Shown here: positions 1-10,719 of the stretch, in pieces
How the letters are laid out: each line of letters starts with the position of its first letter
Numbering within the stretch: position 1 is the first letter of the stretch
NCBI GenBank assembly: GCA_949317995.1
Contig: OX439052.1
Location: 39,434,432-39,498,431 of the forward strand
From: Acholoe squamosa
Lineage: Eukaryota > Annelida > Polychaeta > Phyllodocida > Polynoidae
Reading direction: 5' to 3'
Length of the DNA: 64,000 nucleotides
Notes under the pieces: generated by a model
Databases searched by the model: none
What the model was told of the DNA's origin: nothing
Seen by the model: the letters and a program-made list of their open reading frames with translations, nothing else
Position numbers and translations under genes: made by a program

Positions 1-5
1 GTATA

Positions 6-160
6 CCATAAATTTGCTCGTATAGGCAGCACCCTGAGTTTGAGGAAAAACTCAAAGCCGCGCCTGGGCATCAAATGTTGGCGCTTCAGTACTGTCCTAT
101 AGTGTCAAAAACCCTCATATAAGGCACACCCTGGCTGAGCACAGGTGGACTTCATAAGCT
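6..160. repeat. Partial TA-target MITE (CGTATAAG family)
   Basis: Starts after TA with CCATAAATTTGCTCGTATA, matching the terminal sequence of the intact copies listed below, with internal landmarks (CCTGAGTTTGAGG, AGTACTGTCCTATAGTGTC) shared with the copy at 14593-14815. The other end is lost or highly diverged. Confidence 0.5.
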
Positions 161-280
161 ACATCTTTAAGTGGTTGTTGTATCAGCCGCAGCTTATTCA
201 TATGAAGGAATTTACAGTAATACAGCATTTCACATCTATATTTCTGCATTGGTGACACAACCCCTAAGCCGATGTAACTA

Positions 281-477
281 CTGTAAAACCCCACATATAA
301 GCTGTGGCTTATAGACCATTTCATGGCCTCAGTATGGCTTACAGGATGTTGCTAAAATCAGGGTGTGGCTCATATGAGGGGATTTAAGTATGTATGAAAT
401 GGTAAAGAATGGGAACCATCTCAGGCTTCTAGTATTCTCCTAAATTCAGGATGCGGCCTATACGCAGGGTTTTATGG
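281..477. repeat. TA-target MITE (CGTATAAG family)
   Basis: Terminal inverted repeats CTGTAAAACCCCACATATAAG and the reverse complement of CCTATACGCAGGGTTTTATGG, directly flanked by TA on both sides (279-280, 478-479). No coding capacity. A degenerate member. Confidence 0.6.
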
Positions 478-666
478 TACTGTAGACTTCCGTGCATAAG
501 CCTGACTTATGTATAATCCAGTCCCCACTTTAGAACCTATAAGCTGCACCTCAGACTTGAAATTCAAGGTGCTTTAATAGATGTCCAACCCACCACCCCA
601 TACCCTTTTGAGAAGGAGTGGGGTACATCTTAGCAATGGCATGTGGCTAAAGGTGAAGTACACTAA

Positions 667-792
667 GGGAATTTGTCATTATTTATCAACATGGGGGGGG
701 GGGGTGGCGGGTTTTTTGTGCGGACGTGCAGAAATTTTTTACGGCCCCCCTCAAAACCACCACCCCCCTGTTGATAAATAATGACCACTCCC
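667..792. repeat. Short Harbinger-like MITE (GGGAGTGGTCATTATTTATC family)
   Basis: Inverted ends GGGAATTTGTCATTATTTATC and GATAAATAATGACCACTCCC flank a G/C-homopolymer-rich core, with a 3-bp TAA duplication (664-666, 793-795). TWA 3-bp targets and GGG-starting ends are typical of PIF/Harbinger elements. The same family is at 38435, 39766 and, degenerate, at 47386. Confidence 0.75.
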
Positions 793-1009
793 TAAATGTG
801 CAAGCCCATTGAAACAGGTAGTATAGGAGATCCATCCCAGGAATTTTTTTAATTCCAGAGGATATTTGAAATTTATGCATTCTGGTGCAATTCTCATGCC
901 TGCGAACTCCAAAGGGGAAAAAATTGAGGCTGTAAAACATAGCCTCACCTTGTTTGAAAAGGAGCTAGGAGCATGTGAATTCAAGATGGTCCAAGATTTT
1001 TGCAAATTA

Positions 1010-1220
1010 CCGTAACCTCCCGCATATAAGGCGCATGTCGCCTATAAGACGCACCTACTTTTAGAAAATGGTAAAAAAAAAAATGAAGAAAATTCTATAA
1101 CTTTTGTTTTACTTAGGGGTAGTGTAACATATCAAAAGAAAGGTCTTGGTGTTCCTCTTGCAGATACAGAGAGAACTAAAACCTCACCTATAAACGTACC
1201 TTATATGCGAGAGATTACAG
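1010..1220. repeat. TA-target MITE (CGTATAAG family)
   Basis: Ends CCGTAACCTCCCGCATATAAG and CTTATATGCGAGAGATTACAG are inverted copies, flanked by TA (1008-1009, 1221-1222). The interior has no ORF. Confidence 0.75.
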
Positions 1221-1314
1221 TAGGGGCCAAATGTGTGCATTCTGGTGTTTTTTGAAGATGTCTAAATCTAAAAGGTTTATGTGGGTATCAATAAGGTTGT
1301 CACTAGTGTTTTCT

Positions 1315-3037
1315 GGCCTTGATTTACGAGAGTTTATACTGCAGCTTGAAGCTCCAATTGGTGCTTTCAGTGTAAGCTTCAGTTGTAGTTGGCTTTACGA
1401 AAACGTAATTTTGCCTGAGTGGAGCTTAAAGCTCCAGATGATCTTTGAGGTCATCTTGGGGCCTCCTTGAACTTCAAGATCGAGAGATCCTTCCCACAGA
1501 TTCACGGTAGAAAGGGTGGAATATGTACTGAGAATGAAGTGTGGATATTTTCAGGGCTGTGGATAATATAGTTAGAGGTCCTGTATCTGTAGAAACTGCT
1601 GGAAGGCCACAAAACATGTAGTTTCAGATCTAAATCATAAGCCTACTGCTCTCCGATGCTTTGGATACCAACATCATGACCTTGAAAATGTCAATAGTGT
1701 CAGGGCTATTTTCTTCAGCTAAGGGTAATGTTACGAATTGATATATCAGTCATGAGAAATTTCTGACCCTGTACCTTAGGAACTGCAAATGCAACTTTAC
1801 AAGAATTCTTTTAAAGAAAATGCATTTGGCTTGTGCAAGGAGCATCATTTCTGCTGCTTGTCATACCTGACTCATTGAATCTTCCACTCCCTATAATGGG
1901 TCTGAGATTCTTACCCCTCCCACAAATCCACCACTCCTTCCCACTCTCCATTGTTTAAAAAATTATCACGATATATGTTGGATAATTTCCGCCATGGGAC
2001 TATTAAAGAATTACGTAAAACCATAGGGAGGGAGGGGGGGTCATGAAGTTTGTTACACTTTGTTACAGGGGGAGGGGGGGGGGGTCTGCCCAGGTGTTAC
2101 ATAACATAAATGAGGAATACATACCATGGATAATTTTGACAATTTACAAGCATTTTAAGGTAATTTTAGAGATCTTCTTGTGATTCTTGTCAAACTGAGT
2201 GGAGTCAAATAAATTTAGGAATATTGATCAGAAAAACCCACACATTGTCGCTTGGAATCAAGAGATATCTGCTGAGAAGAAAAAGAGAAAGGTCTACACA
2301 CTTGGTGCAGAAATCCACCTCACCAAATAACCTTACCCCTCACTGAGTGGCTGAGGAGGAGTTAAAATGGGCTATAAAATGAGGAAACCCTAACTTTGTC
2401 CTCCGAATGAGTGAATTTTTTTCATTGACTTTCTAATTATGGCTGTAAAGATAATCATTGAAATCCACGGATTTGGATGGGCCTATATCATGATTGTACA
2501 CATGTGTTGGGGTAGGGAGTAGCTACATGATAGTCCTGTAATTATCAATTCAGTACTGCATTTAATGTGATAATAATGCATCATGTCCAGTCAACTGTAG
2601 ACTAGCCAGCACTTCCATGAAGTATCATGTCCGGGGTATCATGTCAACCCTCTGAGAGTGTATCAATCCCATAGTTTTGGCATGATGTATGGATGCAGCA
2701 TAGTGGAGTCTGTAGTGTATAACGTAAACTGCAGATTCGGTCGGTATCTAAGGAAGTCACTCCCGATCGGATCGGTCACATCAAACATGTTTGATATTGT
2801 CAGACTCGATCAGACGTCCATGCAGACGCTCCTGATCGTCAGGACCGGCCGACCCAGTCGGGCCCCTCTGCAGTCAGCTTACAGTAGTGTATCAAGCTTA
2901 AACAGGAGCTTGAATAAGATCAAGCTCCACATGTTCTTGGAAACCACACTGCAGCTTTCAAGCTTCATGATCTTACCAAAGCTCCAGATTACATCTGAAG
3001 CTTTGAAGACCTAGTTCCAGTCTCGTAAATCAAGGCC
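1315..3037. mobile_element. 1.7-kb non-autonomous element bounded by a perfect 17-bp inverted repeat
   Basis: GGCCTTGATTTACGAGA at 1315-1331 reappears exactly as its reverse complement at 3021-3037. Just inside both ends the sequence is rich in AGCTT/AAGCTCC motifs in mirrored arrangement (1345-1470 and 2895-3005). No transposase frame is visible; the 118-codon frame at 2658-3014 has no recognisable motif. No clear target duplication was found, so the element class is open. It could also be two inverted copies of one short repeat. Confidence 0.5.
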
Positions 3038-3662
3038 TGTTCAGACTCTGTCTGCTCTTGGTCTAGTTCCTATTCTCGCCACTTAGGGCTCCACCTGCAC
3101 GTGAGTTCCCTGCTGTTGGAAGCATTTTCCGTCAATTGTTTGTATGTATTGATGTTTATCATAAATATAAGTTATGTTCATTCTAATAGTTATTCAATAA
3201 CTAATAGTGGCTGCCTGGTAATTGATACACATATCAGTGCTAATTTTCATTGCCCAACAGGGCGCCTTCTGCGAAGTTTGGCCTTGTAGGACTAGGATTT
3301 GGGATGGTGTGTGGAGCAGGTGAATAGAATGGCCAGAGACCAGCCAGGAGGGGTTTGTCTCTACTGATGGAACAGCCAAATTTCAAGATTTGGGGAAAAT
3401 GATTAACCACACATGCCATGCATCTTTAGGATCTGTAAGGATCTTTACTATTTTGCTAAATCAACCCATAATAACCAACTAGAATATCCTATTTTGGATG
3501 CAGGTTAAGGGCTAAACAATAGTCTGAGGATAACTTTACTAGAGAGAAGAGTGCTAATGAGATGTATCACCTAGCACATGCTCCAAGAAAATTTTGAAAA
3601 TATGCAAATCGCATGGTCTATTTTGGGCATCAGAGAGTCCTTGAACCTGAATTTCTCTTAGG

Positions 3663-3901
3663 CTTGTAGGGGTCGGTGAAAACGTTTCTGGAGAAACCGG
3701 GAGTTGAACCCGGGACCCTCCAACTTGCAAGCGGAAGCTCTACCGCTGAGCTACTTCCCTGTCTGACGTTCTCTACCTTCCACCTACGCCTGGATCGGTG
3801 TGATACCGAAAGGGGACATGTGACTACCCGGTGACCAGCCCCTGCGGGTCGGCCAACCGTGCACGGGGATTCACTTAGTCACATTCCCCTACAGGCTCAA
3901 T
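3663..3901 (-). repeat. Short interspersed element carrying a tRNA-like unit
   Basis: The segment is bounded by CTTGTAGGGG (3663) and CCCCTACAGG (3892-3901), an imperfect inverted repeat, and contains the tRNA-like sequence listed next. The remaining 130 bp is GC-rich and unlike tRNA. It may be a tRNA-headed SINE or a MITE that captured a tRNA. No target duplication was identified. Confidence 0.4.
3689..3759 (-). tRNA. tRNA-like pseudogene (GCA in the anticodon position)
   Basis: Read on the minus strand it shows an intact Pol III box A (TAGCTCAGCGG), a box B (GGTTCAACTCC), a clean D-stem and a 5-bp CCGGG/CCCGG T-stem. The anticodon loop would read TTGCAAG (GCA, Cys). The acceptor stem pairs GGGAAGT with TTTCTCC, with two or more mismatches, and the anticodon stem has a T-C clash and a G-T pair. 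It is therefore more likely a tRNA-derived SINE head or pseudogene than a working tRNA. Overall it resembles the Ala/Cys type. Confidence 0.5.
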
Positions 3902-4109
3902 CAGCTTCACCTCCCCCCCAAAAAAATTACAGGAGAACTCGCCTTAACTCATGCAAAATCCTGACTTTTTCCTGACTTTTCCAAAATACTAGAATTTCCT
4001 GACCTCTTCATGCCAAATACTGACTTTTTCCTGACCCTGAAATAAAAATCATTTTCCTGACTTTTTCCTGACCCGTGGTAACCCTGCTTTGAAGTGTGTT
4101 TAGGGCAGT

Positions 4110-4398
4110 AAGGGTTCCCACTATTTATGGATCATGATTTTAACTGACTTTTGACTGACATTTATCGACTTTTAACTGACCAAATAGCAGATGATTTAAG
4201 GCGCCCACGAAAAAATATTTATCCACTCTCACGCACAAGTGTTACAGATATTTTGTGAATTCGTGTGGAATTTGACAATTAACCCCCTAAATTAGTCAAA
4301 TTTCAGTTTTAACTGACTTTTTCCAAAAATATTGTTTTAACTGGCCTTTAAAGAAAAGTAGGTTTAACTGACTTTTAACTTGACCAGTGGGAACCCTG
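4110..4398. repeat. hAT-like MITE with 5-bp target duplication
   Basis: Ends AAGGGTTCCCAC and GTGGGAACCCTG are inverted repeats; GCAGT flanks both sides (4105-4109, 4399-4403). The interior consists of repeated TTAACTGACTTTT motifs in an AT-rich context. An adjacent unit (about 3955-4085) has the analogous CCTGACTTTTTCCTGAC repeats and ends GTGGTAACCCTG, suggesting a related element next to it. Confidence 0.6.
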
Positions 4399-4504
4399 GC
4401 AGTGCTCACGCACTGTACCTTAATACACGATAATTTCAGCTGGTTTCAATTCCTTGACAGCAGTTGTAGAGATGAAAATGTTATTCTTGTGGTAGCAGTG
4501 CTTA

Positions 4505-4811
4505 GGCCACACCAAAAAAATAAGTTGGCCTACAGATTTTTGTTTTGAAAAAATGGTGCGAGCGAGCGAAATTTTTATTTTATTTTTTTAAAGAATTTTT
4601 TGGCATCCAATGGATTCCTTGATGGAAAACTGAGGCGAGCGAAAATTTTTTATTTAAAAAAACATTTGCCACACATCACAAAGATAACACTTGTAGAAAG
4701 TGAAGTGAGCGAAATCCATAGATGAGATTTTTTTCAAAGAAAAAAAAAATTTGTATTTCCGAAAATATGGAGAGGGAAATCCGTAGACCAACTTTTTTTT
4801 TTGGTGTGGCC
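4505..4811. repeat. Harbinger-like MITE (GGCCACACCAAAA family)
   Basis: GGCCACACCAAAAAAATAAG at the left and its inverted, diverged copy (ending TTGGTGTGGCC) at the right, with TTA duplications at 4502-4504 and 4812-4814. The core holds repeated GAGCGAGCGAAA-type motifs. The 3-bp TTA target supports PIF/Harbinger assignment. Confidence 0.7.
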
Positions 4812-4814
4812 TTA

Positions 4815-5905
4815 TGCATTGGACTTACCAGTAAAAAGACGCAGGATGTTAAAAGACTTTACATTGTATGGAAATAAGTGCAATGAGTATTACATAAATA
4901 ATTAAGGTGCTTACACTAATGGTCTCTTAACCAGTGTAAGGTCTAATTTCAAAATTGCATTCTTAAACTTCTCTTTATCTTCAAGTTTATGTATGTGATG
5001 TTCCAGAGAATTTCACAATATTAAGCCATGGTGGAGTGGAGATCTTTTCACTACCGGTAGTTGTAGTTTTGGTCTAATGATTTTAATCTTGACCTTTAGG
5101 TCCCCTCTGGTCCTTACAGACTCAGTAGGAACCACATTATCAATATCCATAGATAGCTTGTACATCAGCATTAGTAACTGTGTGTCCCTCCTTTTAGAGG
5201 GAGGCTTGATTTTACATTCAGAATGTAGGTCATCCTCAGAGATGTCAATGGAATTCCTAATCCCCAAACAATCCCTTAGACCCTTGTTTTGGAAAGTTTG
5301 AAGCCTTTTTTGATTCAGGCCATTGGTGCTATCTGACATGAAGCAGCAATATTCTACTGTAGGCAGAATGCAGTGTTGATAGATCTCAAGCAACTCAGAC
5401 TTATTAACAAATTTCATGATTTTATGTGACTGGTATAGCCTATAAACATATCGTTTCTTAATTTCGGAATAATGTTTATTAAGATTTAGATTTTTATCTA
5501 GGGTTATACCTAGGTAGTTAAAGTGTTCGTGACAAGTCACGTCTCTGCCATTGATAGTCAAATATGCAGCTCTCACAAGTAATGTTTTGGTTGATGTACC
5601 ATAAGTGACCTCCACTGTTTTGTCACAGTTAATTGCGAGTCTGTTAAAGGCACACCAGTATAGAACTCGAGGTCCGGGGTACGACCTTCAGTCATTAGGA
5701 CTGCATCGTCCGCATACACAATTATACGGGAATTCTGAACAATATCCGGAAGCTCATTAATATAAACAGAAAAAAAAGGAGTGGCCCAGAATCGAGCCTT
5801 GGGAAACACCGTATTTAACATGTATTTTGTCAGATACCAAATTATTTGCGAAGGTACTACGATGTCTATGTTGGAGGTAATCCTTTAGGACATTAGAGTT
5901 TACAA
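4815..5905 (-). pseudogene. 5'-truncated LINE: reverse transcriptase C-terminal half
   Basis: Two overlapping minus-strand frames (5821-5573 and 5615-5013) encode the later reverse-transcriptase motifs of an APE-type LINE: a (frameshifted) PQGS-type block near 5800, SVYINELPD, then the catalytic IIVYADDAVLM, a thumb region with HFNYLGITLDKN, and the C-terminal KRSPLHHGLIL. Past 5013 the sequence still translates in another frame (WNSLEHHIHKLEDKEKFK) to about 4912. At least two frameshifts make it inactive. The C-terminal layout is close to that of the LINE at 43-46 kb, so they belong to related families. Confidence 0.85.
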
Positions 5906-5973
5906 AATGTCACAGGTGAAGGACTCAGTCCTAAGGAGATGCCCCTCAATGTGAAATTATTCAGTACTATTAT

Positions 5974-6310
5974 CAGGGGTGTGAAATCCTATAATCCATT
6001 TCCTCTGAAGTTACTTAGCAATGATTTCCAATTTACATTTTCATGTTAGATAAAGGGCAATCAAATAGTCAATTGCACACATGCAACCTGCTCTTCTACA
6101 GAGAGGCTAAGAACTACCACTGGGATGCTATAATATTTGATTTCGGATGGTAATAGATCTATACATTGGAAAAAATTCTAACGACCCCCCCCCCCCCATA
6201 TAAGTGGTAATTCATTTTCTTAGTGGATTTGCTGCACAGATCTCAGGAATGATCCCTGGGAGCATCAAAACCGCGGAATACCGCGTTTCCGCGGAGATTT
6301 CACACCCCTG
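5974..6310. repeat. hAT-like MITE (CAGGGGTGTGAAAT), copy 1
   Basis: Begins CAGGGGTGTGAAATCC and ends GGAGATTTCACACCCCTG; the exact 6-bp duplication TATTAT lies at 5968-5973 and 6311-6316. Near the right end is a palindromic GCGGAATACCGCGTTTCCGC block shared with the copy at 32934. CAGGGG ends are typical of hAT, and a 6-bp target fits a hAT6-type subgroup. Confidence 0.8.
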
Positions 6311-7344
6311 TATTATGGAACAATGGTATTCTCAATCCTATGTCAAATGACCAAGCGGTCAGTGCTAACATCTGAATGACAAATAGACTAATTGCTGACA
6401 TATATTGACTAAATGCGAGTAAGTACTGACATATATTGACTAATCTACTGACATAAAATGTCACAGGTGAAGGACTCATTCCTAAGGAAGAGGATTCAAT
6501 GTCAAATGTCAACTGTCAATTGACAAGTGGTCAGTGATAGTATGGAGCTACTGACATATTTTGACTAGTTACTGACAAATAGTGACTAAGTACTGACATG
6601 TTTTAACTAAGTGCTGAAAAACAGTGACAATTACTGACATATTATGACTATTTGCTGACAAATAGTGACTAATTACTGATATATTTTGACTAATTGCTAA
6701 CAAATAATGACTAGGCACTGACATATTTAAAATAATTGCTGAAAATAGTGAGTAATTACTGACATATATTGACTTTTTGCTGACAAATAATGAGTAATTA
6801 CTAACATATATTGACTAATTGCTGACAACTAGTGAGTATTTACAAACATATATTGACTAAATACTGATAAAATGTAAGTAATTACTACATGTATTGACTA
6901 ATTGCTTACAAATAGTGAATAATTACTAACATATAATAACTAATTGCTGACAAATAGTCCATAGATACTGACATATTTTGACAAATACCAGTGAAGGCAA
7001 GATGCACAATTGAATCAATGGCTATTTCTCTGTTATATATTGACTAATTGCTGACAGATTGTGAGTAAATACTGACATGTATTGATAATTGCTGATATAG
7101 AGTGACTAAGTACTCACATATATTGATTAATTGCTTTGAATCTTGACATGATATCTAAGTACTGACATACATTGACTAACTGATGACAAATATTGTGTAA
7201 GTACTGACATATATTGACTAATTGCTGACAAATAGTGAGAAATTACTGACATAATATATTGACTAATTGCTGACAAAGAGTGAGTAATTACTGACATATA
7301 TTGACTAATTTCTGACAAATTATGAGCAGTTACTGACATATCGA

Positions 7345-7534
7345 GAGTGAGTAAGTGAGTGAGTAATAGATGTTTAACGCCATTTCGACAGCTGAGGTCA
7401 TATTCATGGTGAGAACTACATTACACAATTTCACAGAGGAATGTGTCAGTGCCCATGCATATGTGCACCACACACATCCGAGGGGAAAGGAAAGAGGAGA
7501 AATATACCCTTTTAAGTGAGCTACGGAAGCCCAT
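7345..7534 (-). mobile_element. SINE copy (CACT-tailed), inserted in the 42-bp satellite
   Basis: A plus-strand (GAGT)n start then GTTTAACGCCATTTCGACAG, matching the copies at 22758 and 13486. The target duplication TGACATATCGA is exact at 7334-7344 and 7535-7545, proving insertion into satellite DNA. On its own strand the element ends AAATGGCGTTAAAC...(CACT)n, like the tetranucleotide-tailed SINEs of molluscs. Confidence 0.8.
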
Positions 7535-7785
7535 TGACATATCGACTAATTGCTGACAAATAGTGCATGGGTACTGACATATTTTAATTAATTGCTGACA
7601 AATTGTGCATAACTAATGACATATTTTGACTAATTGCTGACAAATAGCGACAAAGTACTGACATTCATTGATTTATTGCTGACAAAATTGGAGTAAATAC
7701 TGACATATATTGACTAATATCTGACAAATTGTGCATTATTTCTGACATATTGACTAATTACTGACAAAATGTGTTGAATTGATGC

Positions 7786-8870
7786 ATGTTGACTGGACAG
7801 TGTACAGGCTATCATTACGCAGCTCTAGGCGAGTTCTGAGTGAAGAGGGTGGGAACAATGCACAATGGGAACAAAGTTATCGATAATTTAATTTATTACA
7901 GAGGTGAGGGTGGGTAGCTCTAGGCGAGTTCTGAGTGGGGAGGGCAGGTCGGATTGGTGCATGTTGAATGGACAGTGTACTGGCTATCATCACATAGCTC
8001 TAGGCATGTTCTGAGTGGTGAGGGCGGGTTGGATTGGTGCATGTTGAATGGACAGTGTACAGGCTACCATTACGTAGCTCTAGGCGAGTTCTGAGTGGGG
8101 AGGGCGGGTTGAATTGGTGCATGTTAACTGGACAGTGTACAGGCTATTATTACGTAGCTCTAGGCGTGATGAGTGGTGAGGGCGGGTTGAATTGATGCAT
8201 GTTGACTGGACAGTGTACAGGCTATCATTACGCAGCTCTAGGCGAGTTCTGAGTGAAGAGGGCGGGTTGGATTGGTGCATGTTGACTGAGCAGTGTACAG
8301 GCTATCATTAAGCAGCTCTAGGCGAGTTCTGAGTGGGGAGGGCGGGTTGGATTGGTGCATGTGACCGGTCAGTGTACAGGCTATCATTACGCAGCTCTAG
8401 GCGAGTTCTGAGTGGGGAGGGCGGGTTGGATTGGTGCATGTTGAATGGACAGTGTACAGGCTATCATCACGTAGCTCTAGGTGTGTTCTGAGTGGTGAGG
8501 GCAGGTTGGATTGGTGCATGTTGTCTGGACAGTGTACAGGCTATCATTAAGCAGCTCTAGGCGAGTTCTGAGTGGGGAGGGCGGGTTGAATTGATGCATG
8601 TTGACTGGACAGTGTACAGGCTATCATTACGCAGCTCTAGGCGAGTTCTGAGTGAAGATGGCAGGTTCGATTGGTGCATGTTGACTGGACAGTGTACAGG
8701 CTATCATTACGCAGCTCTAGGCGAGTTCTGAGTGAAGATGGCAGGTTCGATTGGTGCATGTTGACTGGGCAGTGTACAGGCTATCATTAAGCAGCTCTAG
8801 GCGAGTTCTGAGTGGGGAGGGCGGGTTGAATTGATGCATGTTGACTGGACAGTGTACAGTGTACACTATA
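7786..8870 (+). repeat. 80-bp satellite, block 1
   Basis: About 13 tandem units of 80 bp, consensus beginning GATTGGTGCATGTTGACTGG and containing GCTCTAGGCGAGTTCTGAGT. Units differ by scattered substitutions (CATTACGCAG or CATCACATAG; GTGGGGA or GTGAAGA). The first units are broken by a non-repeat insertion at about 7845-7912 containing TTTATTACAGAGGTGAGGG. Confidence 0.9.
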
Positions 8871-9078
<208 letters not shown>

Positions 9079-9179
9079 TATATTTGTCAGTCCACCCTAG
9101 AAAATGTGTCATTTGACATGAAACTGAGGCCTGTTCTTTAGGACTGAGTGCTTCACCTGTGACACTTTTTTTTTCAAAA

Positions 9180-9475
9180 TATGTCACTGTGTATGGACTA
9201 TTTGTCAGCAATTAGTCAATATATGTTAGTAATTACTCATTATTTGTCAGCAATTAGTCAATATATGTTAGTAATTACTCATTATTTGTCAGCAATTAGT
9301 CAATATATATTAGTAATAACTCACAATTTGTCAGATATTAGTCAATAGTAAGCAATTACTAACATATATTGACTAAATCCTGATAAAATGTAAGTAGCTA
9401 CTATCATGTATTGACTAATTGCTGACAAATAGTGAATAATTACTAACATATTAACTAATTGCTGACAAATCTATT
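9180..9475. repeat. 42-bp satellite, inverted segment 2 with orientation switch
   Basis: From 9190 to about 9345 the satellite reads in the inverted sense (TTTGTCAGCAATTAGTCAATATATG). From about 9350 it reads in the direct sense again (AAGCAATTACTAACATATATTG), forming a head-to-head junction near 9345. Confidence 0.75.
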
Positions 9476-9777
9476 ACAGAGGTGAGGGCGGGTTGGATTG
9501 GTGCATGTTGACTGGACAGTGTACAGGCTATCATCACATAGCTCTAGACGAGTTCTGAGTGGGGAGGGCGGGTTGGATTGGTGCATGTTAACTGGACAGT
9601 GTACAGGCTATCATCACGTAGCTCTAGGCGAGTTCTGAGTGGGGAGGGCGGGTTGGATTGGTGCATGTTGACAGGACAGTGTACAGGCTATTATCACGTA
9701 GCTCTAGGCGAGTTCTGAGTGAAGAGGGCGGGTTGGATTGGTGCATGTTGACTGGGCAATGTACAGGCTATCATTAC
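9476..9777 (+). repeat. 80-bp satellite, block 2
   Basis: About four 80-bp units in the same orientation as block 1. The left edge starts with TATTACAGAGGTGAGGGCGGG, the same junction sequence as at about 7897. Confidence 0.9.
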
Positions 9778-10026
9778 TATGGGTCTAGACTCCTAAATTC
9801 AACAGGGTGACTTGGCCATTTCTTAAATTCGACATGTGACATGGAGCTTAGTGACAAGGACATGGAGGAGTAAAAAGTTAGTGACATGAGACATGGTCTT
9901 ATTTTAAAATCGACATGTGACATGAAGCTTAGTGACAAAGACATGGGAAAATAGAAATTTAATGACATGTGACATTGCCTTTTCTTAAAATCGACATGTG
10001 ACATGGGGACCCCCCATCTAGACCCC
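9778..10026. mobile_element. GGGTCTAGAC repeat element inserted in the 80-bp satellite
   Basis: Starts TATGGGTCTAGACTCC, ends CCCATCTAGACCCC, and is flanked by CATTAC at 9772-9777 and 10027-10032, part of the satellite unit duplicated on insertion. The interior repeats TTCTTAAATTCGACATGTGACATGG blocks. Related copies or parts lie at 25945-26110, 39388-39440, 40905-41100 and 41378-41607. Confidence 0.65.
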
Positions 10027-10032
10027 CATTAC

Positions 10033-10670
10033 TCAACTCTAGGCGAGTTCTGAGTGGGGAGAGTGGGCTGGATTGATGCATATTGAATGGACAGTGTACA
10101 GGCTATCATTACGCAGCTCTAGGCGAGTTCTGAGTGGGGAGAGTGGGCTGGATTGATGCATATTGAATGGACAGTGTACAGGCTATCATTATGCAGCTCT
10201 AGGCGAGTTCTGAGTGGGGAGAGCGGGCTGGATTGATGCATATTGAATGGACAGTGTACAGGCTATCATTACGCAGCTCTAGGCGAGTTCTGAGTGAAAA
10301 GGGTGGGTTGGATTGTGTGCATGTTGACTGGGCAGTGTACAGGCTATCATTAAGCAGCTCTAGGCAAGTTCTGAGTGGGGAGGGCAGGTTAAATTGATGC
10401 ATGTTGACTGGACAGTTTACTGGCTATCATTACGTAGCTCTAGGCGAGTTCTGAGTGGGGAGGGCGGGTTGAATTGGTGCATGATGACTGGACAGTGTAC
10501 AGGCTATCATTACGCAGCTCTAGGCGAGTTTTGAGTGAAGAGGGCGGGTTGGATAGGTGCATGTTGAATGGACAGTGTACAGGCTATTATCACGCAGCTC
10601 TATGCGTGTTCTGAGTGGGGAGGGAGGGTTGGATTGGTGCATGCGGACTGGACAGTGTACAGGCTGGGTA
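10033..10670 (+). repeat. 80-bp satellite, block 3
   Basis: About eight 80-bp units; the first three share GAGAGTGGGCTGGATTGATG, a local variant, showing homogenisation within the block. The array stops at about 10,665 against a LINE fragment. Confidence 0.9.
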
Positions 10671-10719
10671 AACTGCCATAACTCGACCATCTATCAGCAG
10701 TTATTCAGTGCTATTCAGT

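Larger units (their letters stand above)
5906..7785 (+). repeat. 42-bp dimeric satellite, direct orientation
   Basis: Diverged tandem units whose consensus joins two 21-bp halves, TTGACTAATTGCTGACAAATA and GTGAGTAATTACTGACATATA, identical at 17 of 21 positions. It is densest at 6400-7340 and 7540-7785 and interrupted by a MITE (5974-6310) and a SINE (7345-7534). A non-repeat block, AAAATGTCACAGGTGAAGGA..., recurs at 5923 and 6455, and inverted at 9130-9170. 14-residue-period reading frames here are by-products of the 42-bp period. Confidence 0.85.

Noticed and set aside
2658..3014. 118-codon plus-strand ORF
   Set aside because: No motif, no codon-bias signal; it lies in the end region of an inverted-repeat element.
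3689..3759. Functional tRNA gene
   Set aside because: Acceptor and anticodon stems contain mismatches although the Pol III boxes are good; a SINE head or pseudogene is more likely.
7127..8280. Repetitive reading frames in the satellites
   Set aside because: The 42-bp period is a multiple of three, so frames stay open by arithmetic; the 80-bp units give fragments only. No splice sites or domains.
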